64,000 bases of DNA from Hymenobacter terrestris (GCF_013377905.1 NZ_JABKAV010000001.1:124001-188000); one strand, 5' to 3'; positions 44,629-54,430 are shown, numbered from the stretch's first letter. Notes: generated by a model not told the origin, from the letters alone. Made by a program: numbers and translations.

Positions 44629-44692
44629 AAAAGCCGCCGCAACCTCATAGCGCGAGGTTGGAGCTTCTCGCTACGAGGTTGCGGCGGCTTTT
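44629..44692 (-). terminator. Hairpin after the first DUF3857 gene
   Basis: 24-bp arms (44629-44652 and 44669-44692) with one mismatch, containing AAAAGCCGCCGCAACCTC, which ends in TTTTAT on the minus strand. It lies 18 bp beyond the stop of the DUF3857 gene and probably terminates the three-gene cluster upstream. Confidence 0.75.
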
Positions 44693-44710
44693 GGCACGAG
44701 CCATAAACGC

Positions 44711-46690
44711 CTATTTCTTCTCCAGCACCAGCACCACTTTATTGAAATTAGCGGCCGCATTTACCACTTCGCGAAAGGCCTGAAAATCAGCTTTGGGCCA
44801 GCGGATCTGGCGGTAGTACTCGCGGATGGTGACCGTGACCTGCTGGCCCTGCTGCGCGTAGTCGGACTGGAACAGGAACTCGGGACCGGCGGCGGTGGGG
44901 CCAGCCTGCACGTCCATGTTCAGATCATTCAGGTTGCGCACCTGATAGCCGGCCGGCAGCGTGAACGTGATAGTGCGGTTGTAGCGGCGGTTGAATTCGT
45001 TTTCCACGTCAAACTGCCGCTCTTCGCTCTGGTACAGCTCCGACTGCGGCCCGAGCAGCGTCCCGACTTTAAACAGGTATTTGGGTCCGGCCCGGTCGAG
45101 CAGCGCCACCGACTCCAGCGTCGCATCCACGATAAACGGCTTCTCCAGCGGATTCAGGCCACTTTCCCCGTTCGTTACAGTCACCTTCTGGAAAACGGCA
45201 TCAGGCACATTGGGTTTAATGATGCTTTCCAGCACTTCCTGGCGCTTATCGTCGGGTACGAAGGCTAAAAATGGCTGGATGGGCTGGGCCGAGTAGCCGC
45301 CCAGCGTCTGTTTGATGGTAACCGTGCTTTTGTCGAGGTTGGGGGCAAACTGCACCTGAATGGCGAGGTCGTTCGGGCTCTGGTCGGCGGTAGTAGTAGG
45401 GATGTCGCCGAGCGTGCCCACGGCCGTTTCTGTGCTGCCCAGCTGCACACGGCGCACAAACAGGCCCTTGTTGGCCGTCCACTCGGCCGGAATCAGGGGC
45501 AGGCGGTAATCGGCGCGGCCAGGGGCCAGCCACTGCTTGGTGGCGGGCAGGTAGAACGCCGGATTATCGAGGTAGTTCCAGGTATCGAAGGCCTCATCGA
45601 AGGCCGTTTCGGTACGGTCGGTGGTCATCACCAACTCGTTGGCAATGTTCAGGCGACTGAACAGCGCGGCAAACAGGCGGGCGGCGCCCATATCGGAGGC
45701 GGCGCGGGCGGCCAGCACGTCGGTGAGCTTTTCGGGGCCGCCGGCCGTGCCCAGCTGGAAGTTGGTTTTGAGGTAATTCTCCAAAACTGGCAGGGGCTGG
45801 TCCGCAGGCAATTTGAGCTGCTTCAGCAGTTTGTCCACAGCCTTCAGCTCGTCCTTGTTCCACTGGTATATCCGCTCGTGGAGGTAGCTGGCAGCATCGG
45901 ACCAAGTGTAGGCCCGACGACGGCCCTGGTTGGCGTTGTAGGCCAGCTTGTACTCGAGGCGCTGACGCTGGGCAGCGGCGTGAGCAAAGCCCTCCTCGCG
46001 CAGGGCCGGCACATCGCGCAGCGAAAGGCCGATGATGCGCTTGCCCTCCCGCACGGAATCGGGCAGCAGGCCGCCGGGGTAGCGGTACATCTCAAACGTC
46101 AGGTTTTCGGGCGTGATGAGCTCCACCCGCAGGTCGCGCACGGGTACCTCACTCTGCAGGTATACCCGGCCAAACGACTGCACGGGCCGCTCGCGGGTAA
46201 ACAGGTACTCGATTTCGCTGCCCTTCTCCACGCCTTCCACGGCAAACACCTTGAAGCCGCGGCCACCATCCTCGTCCTTGAGCTCCTTCATGTTGCTCTC
46301 GGCCACATCCACAATCACGCCCCGGGGGCTGATGGTGCGGGCCTTAAGCTGCACGATGCGCCCGCCCTCCTGCACCGGCAGGTAAATTTTATTGAACCGC
46401 TCGATGCCGTCGGAAGAATTCACGCGCACAATGCGGTGGTCGACCGAGTACAGGCGCATTTCCTGCCGGGCATTGGGCGCCAGCTCTTCGGTCCGGAAGT
46501 CGCGCAGCACCACGGCGGGTTGCTGGGCTTCGGCAGCTGTAAGAGTTGCGGGTTTGCGCTTGGCTTCCCAGTCGTAGCGGGCGTGGGTGAGCGTGGCGGG
46601 CAGAGCCTGGGCGTGCAGCAGCGCGGGCAGAAGCAGCAGCGCCAGTGCTAGCAGGCGGCCGGCCGAGAAGGAGGTTAGATAGTTGGTCAC
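44711..46690 (-). CDS. DUF3857 protein with degenerate transglutaminase-like domain
   Basis: A 659-residue exported protein: signal peptide about 1-28 (LLALALLLLPALLHAQ), DUF3857 domain about 55-220, then a transglutaminase-like region (about 300-390) and a C-terminal beta-rich part. The catalytic Cys-His-Asp of the fold is absent: Asp333 stands in the Cys position in ARAASDMGAARLF, and the whole protein has no cysteine. It is therefore a non-enzymatic paralogue of the next gene upstream. GTG start at 46690, no better candidate. A family B palindrome separates it from that gene. Confidence 0.82.
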   Translation of the reverse strand: MTNYLTSFSAGRLLALALLLLPALLHAQALPATLTHARYDWEAKRKPATLTAAEAQQPAVVLRDFRTEELAPNARQEMRLYSVDHRIVRVNSSDGIERFNKIYLPVQEGGRIVQLKARTISPRGVIVDVAESNMKELKDEDGGRGFKVFAVEGVEKGSEIEYLFTRERPVQSFGRVYLQSEVPVRDLRVELITPENLTFEMYRYPGGLLPDSVREGKRIIGLSLRDVPALREEGFAHAAAQRQRLEYKLAYNANQGRRRAYTWSDAASYLHERIYQWNKDELKAVDKLLKQLKLPADQPLPVLENYLKTNFQLGTAGGPEKLTDVLAARAASDMGAARLFAALFSRLNIANELVMTTDRTETAFDEAFDTWNYLDNPAFYLPATKQWLAPGRADYRLPLIPAEWTANKGLFVRRVQLGSTETAVGTLGDIPTTTADQSPNDLAIQVQFAPNLDKSTVTIKQTLGGYSAQPIQPFLAFVPDDKRQEVLESIIKPNVPDAVFQKVTVTNGESGLNPLEKPFIVDATLESVALLDRAGPKYLFKVGTLLGPQSELYQSEERQFDVENEFNRRYNRTITFTLPAGYQVRNLNDLNMDVQAGPTAAGPEFLFQSDYAQQGQQVTVTIREYYRQIRWPKADFQAFREVVNAAANFNKVVLVLEKK

Positions 46691-46733
46691 GAAGGGAAAA
46701 TTCGGAGGGAGATAAAGAAGTATACTACCCGCT

Positions 46734-46821
46734 GTAGGGGCGGGGCTTGTCCCCGTCCGCCGCCAGAACGATTACCGTTGCAGCGACACGAATGGCGGGC
46801 GAGGACAAGCCACGCCCCTAC
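46734..46821. repeat. Palindromic element, family B
   Basis: Left arm GTAGGGGCGGGGCTTGTCCC at 46734 and complementary right arm ending at 46821 (GAGGACAAGCCACGCCCCTA). It fills the 145-bp gap between the two DUF3857 genes and may separate their expression. Confidence 0.82.
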
Positions 46822-46835
46822 GCCACAACTCAACT

Positions 46836-48803
46836 TCAGGCCTTTTTGCGCTTGAGGATGATGGCGTCGCGGTAGGCGGCGTTGAGCTGGTCGACGACGG
46901 TATTCCACTGGGCGAACCGAGCGGGCTCCAGCAGCAGGTAATCCACGTAGATTTCCTTTTGCTGAATGATTTTGTTGCCCTCCCGCGAGTAGCGGATGGA
47001 GAAGCCCAGCATGTCGGCGCGGCCCTCGGTGTTGGGCGGCAGGTAGGTTACCTCGTAGCCGGCGGGCACCTCAAACTCGGTGCGAAACAGGTTGGTCTGG
47101 TGGTAGTCGTTCACGCGGGCCAGGGTGCGCTTGGCGGGGTCGAGGCGGTCAGCACTGTAGCGCTGGTCGAGGTTGAGGTTGACGTACACTTCATCGTCGA
47201 GCCGCTGCACGTAGTCCTGCAGGCGGTAGTCGTAGTCCACCGTCAGGGCCTGGTCGCGGGCATCGAGGTGGTGCACGGCGTACTGATCGACGAAAAACTT
47301 GTTGTTGCCACGCTCCAGCAGGCTCTTCACGGCTTTGGCTTCCTCGGTCGGGTTCAGGCCATCAAGCGCATAGCTCTGGTTGACTTTGGCGTAGCCGCTC
47401 AGGGCCAAATGGCCCCGGCCGCGCAAGCCGGTTGTACCATCGAGCACCACTACCGAGCTATCGACGGTGCGGCTGCGCTGGCGCGCCATCACGGGCACGG
47501 GCACCACCCGGCTGTTCTGCCCATCGAGGGCCAGCAGCGCATCCTTGCCCTGAATCATGGACGAGGGCATGCCGTAGGGCGTGTACTTGCTGGTGGCATC
47601 GAGGAACACGTACTGGCCGGGGCGGGGCTCGTAGGTGGTTATCATGTGGTTATCGACGCCGGGCGTGGCCAGCTCGGCATAGCGGTAGGGCAGGTCGCGG
47701 GTGCCAATCCAGGTGCGGTACGATTTCACGCCGGCCAGCCGTAGCATCTCGTGCAGCAGGTTGGCCATGTCTTTGCAGTCGCCGTAACGGTTGGCGTACA
47801 CGCGGCCGGCATCATTCGGCACGAAGCCGCGCAGACCATTTTCGAAGGCAATGTAGCGCACATGGTCCTGCACCCAGTAGTAGATGCGGGCCACCTTTTC
47901 GGGCTCGGTGCGCACGCCGGCCGTCAACGAATCCACAACCTGGCGTAGGGCGGAGCTTTCCTGCTTATCAAGGTTTTTCACGAAGCCCGCGTACAGGTTG
48001 TACAGCTCGGGCACGCCACCCAGCAACCGGCGCGGCTGCCCGTTCACCTGCGCTTCCTCCACGAAATACACCAGGTGGGGCAGGTAGTAAAGTAGCTCCG
48101 GCCCATCGGTTTCGTTGGGCATGGCCGGCAGGTTGTCGGCTGCCCAGCGGTGAATTACGTTGGCCCCCTTCTCCTGGCGGGTATAGGTGACTTTACCGGC
48201 CGGGATGTTGAACTGCTTGGTGTTGAGGCGCACCGTGCGCGGAGCCGTTATTACCAGCTCGGCGTGCAGCATGGGCACGTGGCTGGCAAACTGGAAGGGC
48301 AGCAGAAACCGGGCGTCGGAGTGGCGCACGGCGTAGTCGGACACGGTGCGCACGCCGGGCACCACCGCCGGGTAGCCGAACTTCACCACCCGTACATCGT
48401 CGAAGAAAATGCCCGGTCGGATATCGAACTTGTCCTTGAACTCGGTGACCTTGATGGCTTTGTAGCCGTTGCCGGCGGGCACAAGCGTGCGGGCCTCGAT
48501 GCTTTGGAGGCGGTTGAAGTGGGAGCTGTACACCTGGTCGGGCGCGTACATGGCCGACTGTGGCCCCAAGTGCAGCATGTCGTAGTGGTGGCGGGTCAGC
48601 ACCTGCACCGAGTCGCCCTTCACCTCCACCGTCAGCTCCTGGCGGTAGTCGAGGAATACGGCTTTTTCGGCGGGGTACTGCTGCCGGAGCTGGGCCAGCT
48701 GCGCCCCCGGGTTCTGGGCCCGCGCCGGCCGGCTCATTACCAGCGCCAGCAGCAGCAGCACCCAGAAGGCCGGGGCGCGGCGGCTCGTTTTAGCGGCTTC
48801 CAT
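46836..48803 (-). CDS. DUF3857 protein with intact transglutaminase domain
   Basis: A 655-residue exported protein: signal segment about 13-30 (FWVLLLLALVMSRPARAQ), DUF3857 domain about 55-230, a transglutaminase-like core about 295-420, and a C-terminal region. The triad is complete: Cys343 in YGDCKDMANLLHEML, His386 in VDNHMITTYE and Asp402 in VFLDATSKYTPYG. It may cross-link, cleave or bind envelope peptides. The start at 48803 overlaps the end of the YwqK gene by 14 bp, implying translational coupling. Confidence 0.88.
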   Translation of the reverse strand: MEAAKTSRRAPAFWVLLLLALVMSRPARAQNPGAQLAQLRQQYPAEKAVFLDYRQELTVEVKGDSVQVLTRHHYDMLHLGPQSAMYAPDQVYSSHFNRLQSIEARTLVPAGNGYKAIKVTEFKDKFDIRPGIFFDDVRVVKFGYPAVVPGVRTVSDYAVRHSDARFLLPFQFASHVPMLHAELVITAPRTVRLNTKQFNIPAGKVTYTRQEKGANVIHRWAADNLPAMPNETDGPELLYYLPHLVYFVEEAQVNGQPRRLLGGVPELYNLYAGFVKNLDKQESSALRQVVDSLTAGVRTEPEKVARIYYWVQDHVRYIAFENGLRGFVPNDAGRVYANRYGDCKDMANLLHEMLRLAGVKSYRTWIGTRDLPYRYAELATPGVDNHMITTYEPRPGQYVFLDATSKYTPYGMPSSMIQGKDALLALDGQNSRVVPVPVMARQRSRTVDSSVVVLDGTTGLRGRGHLALSGYAKVNQSYALDGLNPTEEAKAVKSLLERGNNKFFVDQYAVHHLDARDQALTVDYDYRLQDYVQRLDDEVYVNLNLDQRYSADRLDPAKRTLARVNDYHQTNLFRTEFEVPAGYEVTYLPPNTEGRADMLGFSIRYSREGNKIIQQKEIYVDYLLLEPARFAQWNTVVDQLNAAYRDAIILKRKKA

Positions 48804-51800
48804 AGAGGTAGGTGTTCCAGTAATGGTCAGTGCGCAGGGGCTTTTTGCCCTGGGCATCGTAGTACACGGTGGGGCCGGCCTTCTCGCCGCAGCGGTAGGT
48901 TTCTTCGCGCTCCAGGGTACCATCGGGCCGGAAGTAGCGGGCGCGGCCGTGCAATTCATCGAAGCGGTAGGGCTCTTCTTCCTGCAATTTGCCGTTGGGA
49001 TAGTAGGTAACTACGGTGCCGTGCAGCTGGCCATCGGCGTTGTTTTCGAGGCGGCGGTACACCTGGCCCGAGCTATAATAGTAGGTACGCGGCCCGGTCA
49101 GCTGCCCTTTCTGGTAGGTTTCGGTGGCAGCAGGCTTGCCGTTGGCGAAGCTGGTGCTGATGGCAGCCGCGGGCTGGAGCGCGCCGTCGGCCGGGGCACC
49201 GGGACTGCGGTAGCCGAGCAGTTCGTCGTTTTCGTACACCTTCTCCAGCACCGGCTCGCCGGCCATGTTGTAGATGCGTAGCACGCCGTTCAGCTCATTG
49301 TTGGTGTAGAACGCTACGCGGTCGGGCTGGCCGTTTTCAAAGAACGTCTGGAGCTCTCCTTCGCGCTGGCCGGCACGGTAAGTTGCCTTGATATTGACTT
49401 TGCCCGAGGGGAAGTACGTTATCCATTCGCCCTCGGGCTGGCCGTTGCGATACTGGCCCTGCTCAGTCAGCTGGCCCGTGAAGGGGTGGTAGCGCCGATA
49501 TGGCCCTTCCCGCTTCCCCTGGTACAAGGCCGTGCTGATTCCGGTTTTGCCGTTGGGCAGCAGCCACTTTTCGTCGCCCTGATACTCGTAGCATAGCCAG
49601 CCGCTGGCAATGCGGGGCTGGCCACCGGGGTAGCGCAACGTTAGTGCCTTGGTGTCGGGCTCGATGCTGAGCCGGTCGATTACTTTCCCCGTCGAGTCGA
49701 AGGACACGATGCTCCGGGTCCGGTCGTACTGCAGCCACCGTTCCTGCGTGATTTTGCCGCCGGGGGTATAGTCGCGGGTGTAGCCGTGCTGATTTTCACC
49801 ATCTAGGTTATATTCCTGGCTGAGCTGGCCCGTAGGGTAGAAATCCTGCCAGGTACCGCGCTGCTCGCCGCCCTGGTAAAAGCCGGTGCGCTTGAGTTGG
49901 CCGTGGTCAAAAAACTGCTCGTACAACCCCTCAAGCGCCCCGGCCTGGTAGGCCGAGCGCTGCTGCAGGCGGCCGGTACTGGTGTATAGCTCCTCGACTC
50001 CTTCGCGCTGGCCCTGCCGGTAATTGCGCACCACGCGCAGGCTGCCGTCGCGCCGGAACAGACGCCACTCCCCGTTCATTTTGCCATCGAGGTAAGCACC
50101 GGTTACCGACAGCTTGCCATCGGGATACTGGCCCTTGAAGCTGGTGGAGCCCTTGGCGGCCACCTTGGTCTGGCTCAGCGGCTTGCCGGCCGCATCAAAG
50201 TATGCCATCCGAACCACCCGCCCCTGCACGTAATCGAGCTCCGCGCTGAGGCGGCCCTGGGCATCGTAGTCTTTGTAGGTGCCGTGCAGCTCGCCGGTGG
50301 CGGGGTCGAAGTTTTGTTCTTCGCTGGGTTTGCCGGAGACGTAAAAGGCCTGCCAACGGCCCACCTGCCGGCCTTTGTCGTAGCGGCCCACGTTGGCGGG
50401 CTTGCCGTTGGGGTGGAAATCCTGGTAGTCGCCGTGCAGCTCGCCCTGCTCGTAGCTGCCCTTGCGCTCCAACTGGCCGTTAGCCGAAAACACCTCAAAC
50501 GGCCCTTGGCGCTGGTCGGCCGCGTAGCCGAACTTAGTTTCTACCGTGCCATCAGGATAATAGAATGTGGAGGGACCTTCTAGTTTATCGGAGCGGTATC
50601 CGGCCCGGCGCTGCAGCTTGCCATCGGGGTAGTAGTAGAGCGCCTCGCCGTTGATGTCGCCATTTTCGTAGGGCTCCACGCCGCTCAGCGCGCCGCAGTA
50701 GTGGTATTTATTCACCTTGCCCACAATGGTGCCGGCTTGGTAAGTGCCTTCTACTGTGCGCGCGCCGTTGTTGAAATACTCCACGTAGCGGCCATCGAAC
50801 TTCCCCTCGGCGTTGTAGTTCACCTCTTTCTGCAGGCGGCTGTTGGCGTGGTACTCGCGCCAGGGGCCCACCGGCTTATCGGCCGCGTAGGCGCCTTCTT
50901 CCGTCACGCAGCCGGCTCCGTCAATCGTCAGCCAGGGGCCGCGGCGGTTAGCCAGCGTGCCGCTTTGGTTGTCGGCCTCACCAATAGCCATTAGGTGGCC
51001 ATCGGAATACCAGCCCGGGCGGTAGGTGCCGGCGGGTTGCCCGGCCACCTGCTGTCGGGCGCGCAGGCTCAGCAGCGCGCTACCAACGGCTTCGCTCATT
51101 TGCGCTACCTTTTTCTTGTTGGCATCCACCCACTTAGCCGCCCGCTTGTCATCGGCCGAATACAGGATCAGGTAGGTAAAAGCCGTCAGGTTATCGTCGC
51201 GACGCAAGGCCTCCACAAGGGGGCCGTAAGCGCGCAGCCAGAGGTCGGTTTCGTTGGGGCCGCCCGCCGGAAACTTCTCTACCAGCAGCTGCGCCTGCTT
51301 TACAATGCTGGCATCGAATTTCACCTTCGAAGTGTACTCTTTGCGCAGGGCCACGCGGGAAGTCAGCAACAGATCAAGCTCCTGAAATGCTTGGTTCGGT
51401 ACGAAGGGCTTTTCGCGGTCCTTGTCCTCGACCTCCATCACACCAGCGGCAATCTTTTCGGCCAACGACAGCACCTGCAGGCTGCCTTCGGCATCGGGCT
51501 CCAGCGCCAGATAAGTCAGCAGACTGATAAGGGCGCGGGCGGTTTGGCCCTGTTCCAGGGCCAGCCAGGCCAGCTGGTAGTGTGTGGCTTCGTGCAGCGG
51601 GTTCAATTCCAGGCTACGCTGCCAGCTTTGCAACGCCTCGGGCCGGCGCTTAAGCACATCGAAGCTCACGCCCCGGTTGAAGTACAGCGGCTGGTTGTAG
51701 GGAAAGCGCTGCAGACCATCGGCGTAGGCCTGCAGCGTGGCGGCCTCGTTCTTCAGGCTTTCTTCAGCATCGGCCAGCACCAGGTAGGGCTGGGCACTGT

Positions 51801-52119
51801 GCTGGTGCAGCTCCATAGCGCGACGGCTAACGATGGCGGCCTCAGTAAACTGCTTGTTGCGCAGGTAAGCCAGCGACAAGTCGCCCAGCACACTCACGTA
51901 AGCCGAGTCGGAGGACGGCACCCGCAGATACTCCCGGATGGCCCCGGTATAGTCGCCTTTCTCGAACAGTGGCCCGGCCAGCTCGAAGGCCCGGGCAGCG
52001 GTTGGAAGCGTTGGAACGGGCTGGTTGGCGGTGGTAGAGGTAGCCGACTTTTGAGCCAAGGCCATACCGGCGCTGCCGGTCAAAAGGCCCAGACACAGGC
52101 CGTATGCAGAAATTCGCAT
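48790..52119 (-). CDS. Giant TPR and YwqK/MORN_2 repeat protein
   Basis: An 1109-residue secreted or periplasmic protein. A signal peptide (1-23, GSAGMALAQ) leads into tetratricopeptide-like helices at about 40-230. From about 370 to the end there are many tandem copies of a ~24-residue beta-hairpin with the pattern YYPDGKLQ..GYR...EGP or F.NGQ.....Y..G...G. This is the YwqK/MORN_2 repeat. Such repeats bind lipid or protein surfaces; YwqK-type proteins are often labelled antitoxin-like without proof. It is the first gene of the cluster with the two DUF3857 genes. Confidence 0.85.
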   Translation of the reverse strand: MRISAYGLCLGLLTGSAGMALAQKSATSTTANQPVPTLPTAARAFELAGPLFEKGDYTGAIREYLRVPSSDSAYVSVLGDLSLAYLRNKQFTEAAIVSRRAMELHQHSAQPYLVLADAEESLKNEAATLQAYADGLQRFPYNQPLYFNRGVSFDVLKRRPEALQSWQRSLELNPLHEATHYQLAWLALEQGQTARALISLLTYLALEPDAEGSLQVLSLAEKIAAGVMEVEDKDREKPFVPNQAFQELDLLLTSRVALRKEYTSKVKFDASIVKQAQLLVEKFPAGGPNETDLWLRAYGPLVEALRRDDNLTAFTYLILYSADDKRAAKWVDANKKKVAQMSEAVGSALLSLRARQQVAGQPAGTYRPGWYSDGHLMAIGEADNQSGTLANRRGPWLTIDGAGCVTEEGAYAADKPVGPWREYHANSRLQKEVNYNAEGKFDGRYVEYFNNGARTVEGTYQAGTIVGKVNKYHYCGALSGVEPYENGDINGEALYYYPDGKLQRRAGYRSDKLEGPSTFYYPDGTVETKFGYAADQRQGPFEVFSANGQLERKGSYEQGELHGDYQDFHPNGKPANVGRYDKGRQVGRWQAFYVSGKPSEEQNFDPATGELHGTYKDYDAQGRLSAELDYVQGRVVRMAYFDAAGKPLSQTKVAAKGSTSFKGQYPDGKLSVTGAYLDGKMNGEWRLFRRDGSLRVVRNYRQGQREGVEELYTSTGRLQQRSAYQAGALEGLYEQFFDHGQLKRTGFYQGGEQRGTWQDFYPTGQLSQEYNLDGENQHGYTRDYTPGGKITQERWLQYDRTRSIVSFDSTGKVIDRLSIEPDTKALTLRYPGGQPRIASGWLCYEYQGDEKWLLPNGKTGISTALYQGKREGPYRRYHPFTGQLTEQGQYRNGQPEGEWITYFPSGKVNIKATYRAGQREGELQTFFENGQPDRVAFYTNNELNGVLRIYNMAGEPVLEKVYENDELLGYRSPGAPADGALQPAAAISTSFANGKPAATETYQKGQLTGPRTYYYSSGQVYRRLENNADGQLHGTVVTYYPNGKLQEEEPYRFDELHGRARYFRPDGTLEREETYRCGEKAGPTVYYDAQGKKPLRTDHYWNTYLYGSR

Positions 52120-52407
52120 CAGTTATACTTGATAGAATACCTCACTGGCCCATCCGATCCTGCGGTGTGCCCCTGATAGTTCCACAAGTATACCGGATTT
52201 GGCCGGCTTGAAAAAGCAAACTGCCTACTGGTAATCCTATTTATTTCGCTCTCCTACCCTTATCCACCTATCTGGTACCAGACCCGCCCGATGCGGGCCA
52301 AGCGAGCATCGGGGGCGCATTCGAGGCAATCGGAGCGGCGGTGCCCCCTTCCGGACGGTAGCAGCTTCGCGGGGTGCATGCGGCCAGACTGCAATTCTGG
52401 TAATGCC
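52120..52407. other. Region upstream of the YwqK gene
   Basis: A 288-bp gap. An 8-bp stem (CCCGATGC, 52287-52294 with 52306-52313) may end the preceding minus-strand gene. TATACTTG at 52124-52131 and its complement CAAGTATA at 52185-52192 form a widely spaced inverted pair just upstream of the YwqK start. No promoter with consensus quality was seen. Confidence 0.4.
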
Positions 52408-53661
52408 CTACCTGTTGAAGCTGACGTTGCCGTAGCGGACTTTGATATTCACGTTGCCGGCCTTACGGGCCGAAGCAACGCCGAACGTGCCCTGCGTGTC
52501 GCTGGAAGTAGGACTGGATTCGGCCGACGCTACTTTTACCAGACTCTTATCGACCAGCAGCTGGCCGTGCTCGGTGTTTACATCGAACCCAAAGGCGGCA
52601 CCGTCGGGGAAGTTGAGCAGGATGGTGCTGTAGCCGCCGTCGAGGGTGATCTGGCGGAAATTGGGGCCGGTGTTGCGCACCTCAAAGCTAGGGCTGTACT
52701 GCACCTTCATATCGAGCGCACTGTTGAGCTTATCGACACTGAAGCGCGAATAGCCCGACGTACCGCGCAGGTTCTGGACGGTGCCCAGGGCTATGTCGCC
52801 GTATTTGCTGTGCATGGTCAGGTCGCTTACCAGCCCAATATCAATATCAGAGTAGTTACTGTTCAGTTCCACGCTACCGCCTTCGGTGAGGCGTACCTTG
52901 GCATACGAGGCATCAATAACGGCCCGCCGAACGAAAGGCACAGAAGCACGGGCATTTGTCAGTTTCAGGCTGTTGCGCGGCCCTTCCAGCCGCGCCGTAC
53001 GCAGACGGCCGTATTCCACAGCCAGTTCGGTGGCCCCGGTCAGGTCGCCGGTCACGCTGATTTGGCCAAAGGCATTGTGCAGGGCCAGCGGGTTATTGGC
53101 GGGCACCCATACGGTGTAGTTTACCTCGTAGAGCTTCACCTGGCTGCGGCATTCGCGGGGCAGCTCGCCGAAGCGGGAGCGGGCCGAAATGCCACCCGTT
53201 TTGGGGTCGCGGGCCAACAGCTCCACGTCAATCATGGCCTGCAGTTCCTGCGCCTTCGCCTCGGTTTCGGCCCGGGTGATGATAGTAACATCGGTGCGGA
53301 TTTCGGGGCGGTTCCACACGTTTATCTCTACCCGGCCGTAGCGGGTATCGAGGGTGTAGAGCTTAGTGGAGCTGGTAGGGAACGTGCGGCTCAGCGTCCG
53401 GACTTTCTCAACGGCCGGTACGGCGACCCCATCGTTCTGCGCGGGCCCTTGGTCGGGATTCGGGGCAGTGCTCACGCGCGGTACCAACGCGCCCGACTGG
53501 CCAGCCAGGGCCGCGGCGGCCGGCTCGCAGAAATGGGCATCGGCGGAGCCGGACGGGGCTAGTACCTGCGCCTGAACAGTGCTCAGGGTCAGGCTCAGCA
53601 ACGCCGTCAACGCCAGCCCGAACTGGCTGGCCCTGTCGTTTATCATCCGGAACCAATGCAT
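52408..53661 (-). CDS. Exported beta-helix-like protein (DUF4097-like)
   Basis: A 417-residue secreted protein with signal peptide (QFGLALTALLSLTLSTVQAQ) and a repetitive beta-rich body. Short recurring strands such as YGRVEINVWN, YGRLRTARL, YSDIDIGLV, YGDIALGTV and YSTILLNF resemble the DUF4097 putative adhesin/beta-helix family. It starts 4 bp after the anti-sigma gene ends, so it is the last gene of the sigma / anti-sigma operon and may be its effector. An alternative start is 53646. Confidence 0.78.
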   Translation of the reverse strand: MHWFRMINDRASQFGLALTALLSLTLSTVQAQVLAPSGSADAHFCEPAAAALAGQSGALVPRVSTAPNPDQGPAQNDGVAVPAVEKVRTLSRTFPTSSTKLYTLDTRYGRVEINVWNRPEIRTDVTIITRAETEAKAQELQAMIDVELLARDPKTGGISARSRFGELPRECRSQVKLYEVNYTVWVPANNPLALHNAFGQISVTGDLTGATELAVEYGRLRTARLEGPRNSLKLTNARASVPFVRRAVIDASYAKVRLTEGGSVELNSNYSDIDIGLVSDLTMHSKYGDIALGTVQNLRGTSGYSRFSVDKLNSALDMKVQYSPSFEVRNTGPNFRQITLDGGYSTILLNFPDGAAFGFDVNTEHGQLLVDKSLVKVASAESSPTSSDTQGTFGVASARKAGNVNIKVRYGNVSFNR

Positions 53662-53665
53662 TCAG

Positions 53666-54430
53666 TTAAGGCAAACGGCGGCTGTCGGCCACCATGTAGG
53701 GTTGGGAGTGGTACTCGCGCATCTGCTCGCGGGTGCGCAACTGCTGGCCCAGCAAATCGAGCCGAATCTGCATGTTGCTGTTCATAGCCTCCAGCACCAT
53801 TTCGGGTTCGGGGTTCTGGTAGAGCTCCGTTTTAAGCTGTTGGTAGGCCACATCGAGGGCGTCCAACTCCTGCTGCCAGTCGGCCTGCGGGGCCTCTGCG
53901 CCAAACTCCTCATCGGTCAGGCGCAGCTCCTGCTGGCGCTCGGTCAACTGGGTGGCATAGTACGTTTCCATCCGCTGCACGGCGCTGGCTAAGCGCTGCT
54001 CAGGGCCCGCCGAAGCCGGTGAGGCCAGACCGGGAACTGTATAAGGTAGCAGCTCGGCCTCTGGCCCGGCAGCTAGCGCAGCCGTAGCCGCCGAGCGGGT
54101 CCAGCGGCTGGCCTGGGGCTGCTGCCAGGCCCAAGTACCCAGCAGCAATAGGGTGGCTACGGCGGCGGCAATGCCGTAGGGTCGGGCCGAGCGCACTGCA
54201 GCAGCGGTAGCATTAGCCGTAGCGGCAGGCGTTAGTGCGGTTGGGTCTGCCTGCGGGAATAAGGCCAACACCCGGGCAGGTGCCGATTCAGATTGCGGCT
54301 CGGGGGCGACAGAAGCCGCGTCCAGGTCCTGGGCAATGGATTCCCATAGGTCCGGGCGCGGCTCAAAGGCGTCGAAATCGGCGCGATTATGGTCCACGAA
54401 GGTTTCCAGTCCGGGGTTATTGATATGCAT
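53666..54430 (-). CDS. Putative anti-sigma factor, single-pass membrane
   Basis: A 254-residue protein: an N-terminal acidic cytoplasmic part (1-80), one membrane helix (84-102, YGIAAAVATLLLLGTWAW) and a periplasmic part with a helical region containing QRMETYYATQLTERQQEL (about 150-240). The position between an ECF sigma gene and a surface-protein gene, together with the topology, suggests an anti-sigma factor, though no zinc-type ASD motif is evident. Confidence 0.7.
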   Translation of the reverse strand: MHINNPGLETFVDHNRADFDAFEPRPDLWESIAQDLDAASVAPEPQSESAPARVLALFPQADPTALTPAATANATAAAVRSARPYGIAAAVATLLLLGTWAWQQPQASRWTRSAATAALAAGPEAELLPYTVPGLASPASAGPEQRLASAVQRMETYYATQLTERQQELRLTDEEFGAEAPQADWQQELDALDVAYQQLKTELYQNPEPEMVLEAMNSNMQIRLDLLGQQLRTREQMREYHSQPYMVADSRRLP

